Part shown: positions 6,084 through 7,068 of the stretch, in pieces
Layout of the letters: each line of letters opens with the position of its first letter
Position numbering within the stretch: the first letter of the stretch is position 1
Notes under the pieces: model-generated
Told to the model about the DNA's origin: nothing
What the model saw: only the letters and a program-made list of their open reading frames with translations
Database searches by the model: none
Made by a program: the position numbers and the translations under genes
Source of the DNA: Clostridiales bacterium UBA1779
GTDB lineage: Bacteria > Bacillota > Clostridia > Oscillospirales > CAG-272
Reading direction: 5' to 3'
NCBI GenBank assembly: GCA_002314565.1
Contig: DCGL01000155.1
Span: 5,226-12,293 of the forward strand
DNA length: 7,068 nucleotides

Positions 6084-6098
6084 ATTATCAGTGATAAT
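6084..6098 (+). promoter_or_regulatory. Candidate operator: perfect 15-bp palindrome
   Basis: ATTATCA-G-TGATAAT is a perfect 7-1-7 inverted repeat. It lies about five bases after the predicted transcription start and three bases before the GGAGG Shine-Dalgarno site (6101-6105). This position suits a repressor that blocks early elongation or clearance. The half-site letters are those of a Fur-family 7-1-7 box, but the two halves are in the opposite order (a Fur box reads TGATAAT-N-ATTATCA), so I do not assign a regulator. Confidence 0.4.
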
Positions 6099-6112
6099 TC
6101 GGAGGACATATA

Positions 6113-7068
6113 ATGAGAAGTATACTGGTCGGCGGAAAAAGGATGTTTGAAGCATATAACGCAGCGACGCTTCAGTCGCTGATTGCAGAGGCGGGGCTTG
6201 ACTGCACAGAAGGGACTGCTTCCGTTTACACGGCAGACGACTTAAGACGCGGCGGATTTGAGGATGTTGACTGTATTTTCGCTACCTGGGGTATGGCTGA
6301 GCTGACGGAGGACGAAATCAGAGTGCTCCTTCCGAATCTGAAATGCGTGTTTTACGCCGCAGGTACGGTGCAGTATTTCGCCCGTCCGTATATAAATTGC
6401 GGAGTTCACGTTTTTTCTGCCTGGGAAGCCAATTCCGTCCCCGTTGTCGAATATGCGGTGTCTCAGATTCTGCTTGCCGGCAAGGGCTTTTATCTCATCA
6501 CGCGCAGAACCCGCAGTCCCGAAGGCAGACAGGCGGCAAAGAAATATTTCAAGACTCTGCCCGGAAACTTCGATATAAAGGTCGGAATTTTAGGTGCCGG
6601 AATGATAGGGAAGCAGGTTATTCAGCACTTAAAATCCTGCAGACTCGAAATTCTCGTTTACGACCCCTTCCTGTCTGATGAAAAGGCAGCACAGCTCGGT
6701 GTCAGAAAAACAAGTCTTGAAGAAATATTCTCCGAATGTCAGGTTATTTCCAATCACATTGCAAATCTGCCGGCAACTGTCGGAATTTACGATTACAGTC
6801 TGTTCTCAAAAATGAAGGAGAACGCCGTGTTCATCAACACCGGCCGCGGGGCGCAGGTGGTTGAAGAGGACCTCATCCGCGCTCTCAGGGAAAAGCCGGA
6901 TATGACTGCGGTTCTCGACGTCACGTATCCCGAGCCTCCCGTTGAAGGAAGCCCGTTTTACGAGCTTGAAAACGTATTTTTGACCCCGCATATCGCCGGA
7001 GCCTTCGGCAAGGAAACCGAAAGACTCGGCGAATACGTGCTCGAAGAATTCCGCAAATTCACGGCAGG
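6113..7068 (+). CDS. D-isomer-specific 2-hydroxyacid dehydrogenase (3' end outside window)
   Basis: The frame is open from ATG at 6113 to the window edge, giving 318 complete codons with no stop, so the gene is cut by the window. GGAGG at 6101-6105 lies seven bases before the start. Enzymes of this family reduce 2-keto acids to D-2-hydroxy acids, or the reverse, with NAD(P) in the cytoplasm. The Rossmann motif is GILGAGMIG (Gly161, Gly163, Gly166), followed by Asp184 in LVYDPF, which favours NADH. The expected catalytic triad is complete: Arg245 in NTGRGAQVVEEDL, Glu274 in LDVTYPEPP and His293 in TPHIAGA. The N-terminal catalytic half (1-100) is diverged. The usual length is about 320-330 residues, so only the last few are probably missing. 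The substrate cannot be told from sequence; the protein is not a typical SerA, as no regulatory ACT domain has room to fit unless it lies beyond the edge. Confidence 0.92.
   Translation, partial: MRSILVGGKRMFEAYNAATLQSLIAEAGLDCTEGTASVYTADDLRRGGFEDVDCIFATWGMAELTEDEIRVLLPNLKCVFYAAGTVQYFARPYINCGVHVFSAWEANSVPVVEYAVSQILLAGKGFYLITRRTRSPEGRQAAKKYFKTLPGNFDIKVGILGAGMIGKQVIQHLKSCRLEILVYDPFLSDEKAAQLGVRKTSLEEIFSECQVISNHIANLPATVGIYDYSLFSKMKENAVFINTGRGAQVVEEDLIRALREKPDMTAVLDVTYPEPPVEGSPFYELENVFLTPHIAGAFGKETERLGEYVLEEFRKFTA

Noticed and set aside
6084..6098. Fur box
   Set aside because: The half sites resemble Fur half sites but are in the reversed order, and the downstream gene has no link to iron, so a Fur assignment is not supported.
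6343..6678. 111-codon + strand open frame
   Set aside because: It is out of frame with the 2-hydroxyacid dehydrogenase, which runs through this stretch with its NAD-binding motif intact. It is a shadow.

Overview
The window looks like a chromosomal piece of an anaerobic Clostridia-type Bacillota (Oscillospiraceae or a related uncultured gut lineage). This is an inference from four things: Gram-positive style Shine-Dalgarno sites, consensus sigma-A promoters, a type A RNase P RNA, and protein families common in gut Clostridia (DUF4886 SGNH hydrolase, NlpC/P60-like lipoprotein, AdeC-type adenine deaminase). No phage, plasmid or CRISPR signature is visible.

Left part (1-4456): three genes on the + strand, each with its own ribosome binding site and gaps of 70 and 39 bases, with no convincing terminator between them. 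They encode a secreted lipoprotein with a C-terminal cysteine-peptidase-like domain, a DUF4886/SGNH-type hydrolase, and adenine deaminase (ade). They are probably one transcript, but their functions do not form an obvious pathway.

Middle (4457-5051): a protein-free block built around rnpB, the RNA subunit of RNase P (4577-4929). It has a textbook TTGACA-17 bp-TATAAT promoter. It is bracketed by two nearly identical long palindromes (4465-4535 and 4935-5007), and an extra single arm (5020-5050) abuts the next gene. The palindromes are arranged as mirror images: a T tract follows the left one on the + strand and the right one on the - strand. Each can therefore act as an intrinsic terminator for the protein gene pointing at rnpB. 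They look like REP/MITE-type elements that have taken on terminator and insulator roles.

Right part (5052-7068): an inositol-monophosphatase family gene on the - strand and, divergent from it, a D-2-hydroxyacid dehydrogenase gene on the + strand that runs off the window. The 248-base gap between them carries a promoter for each direction. The - strand leader has two mutually exclusive hairpins and a small possible upstream ORF. A perfect 15-bp palindrome lies between the dehydrogenase promoter and its ribosome binding site.

Most of the window is ordinary housekeeping and metabolic content. I do not see a new multi-gene system. The points most worth a second look are the mirrored palindromes around rnpB, an apparent change in the tRNA-3'-end-binding loop of the RNase P RNA, and the regulatory structures in the divergent intergenic region.
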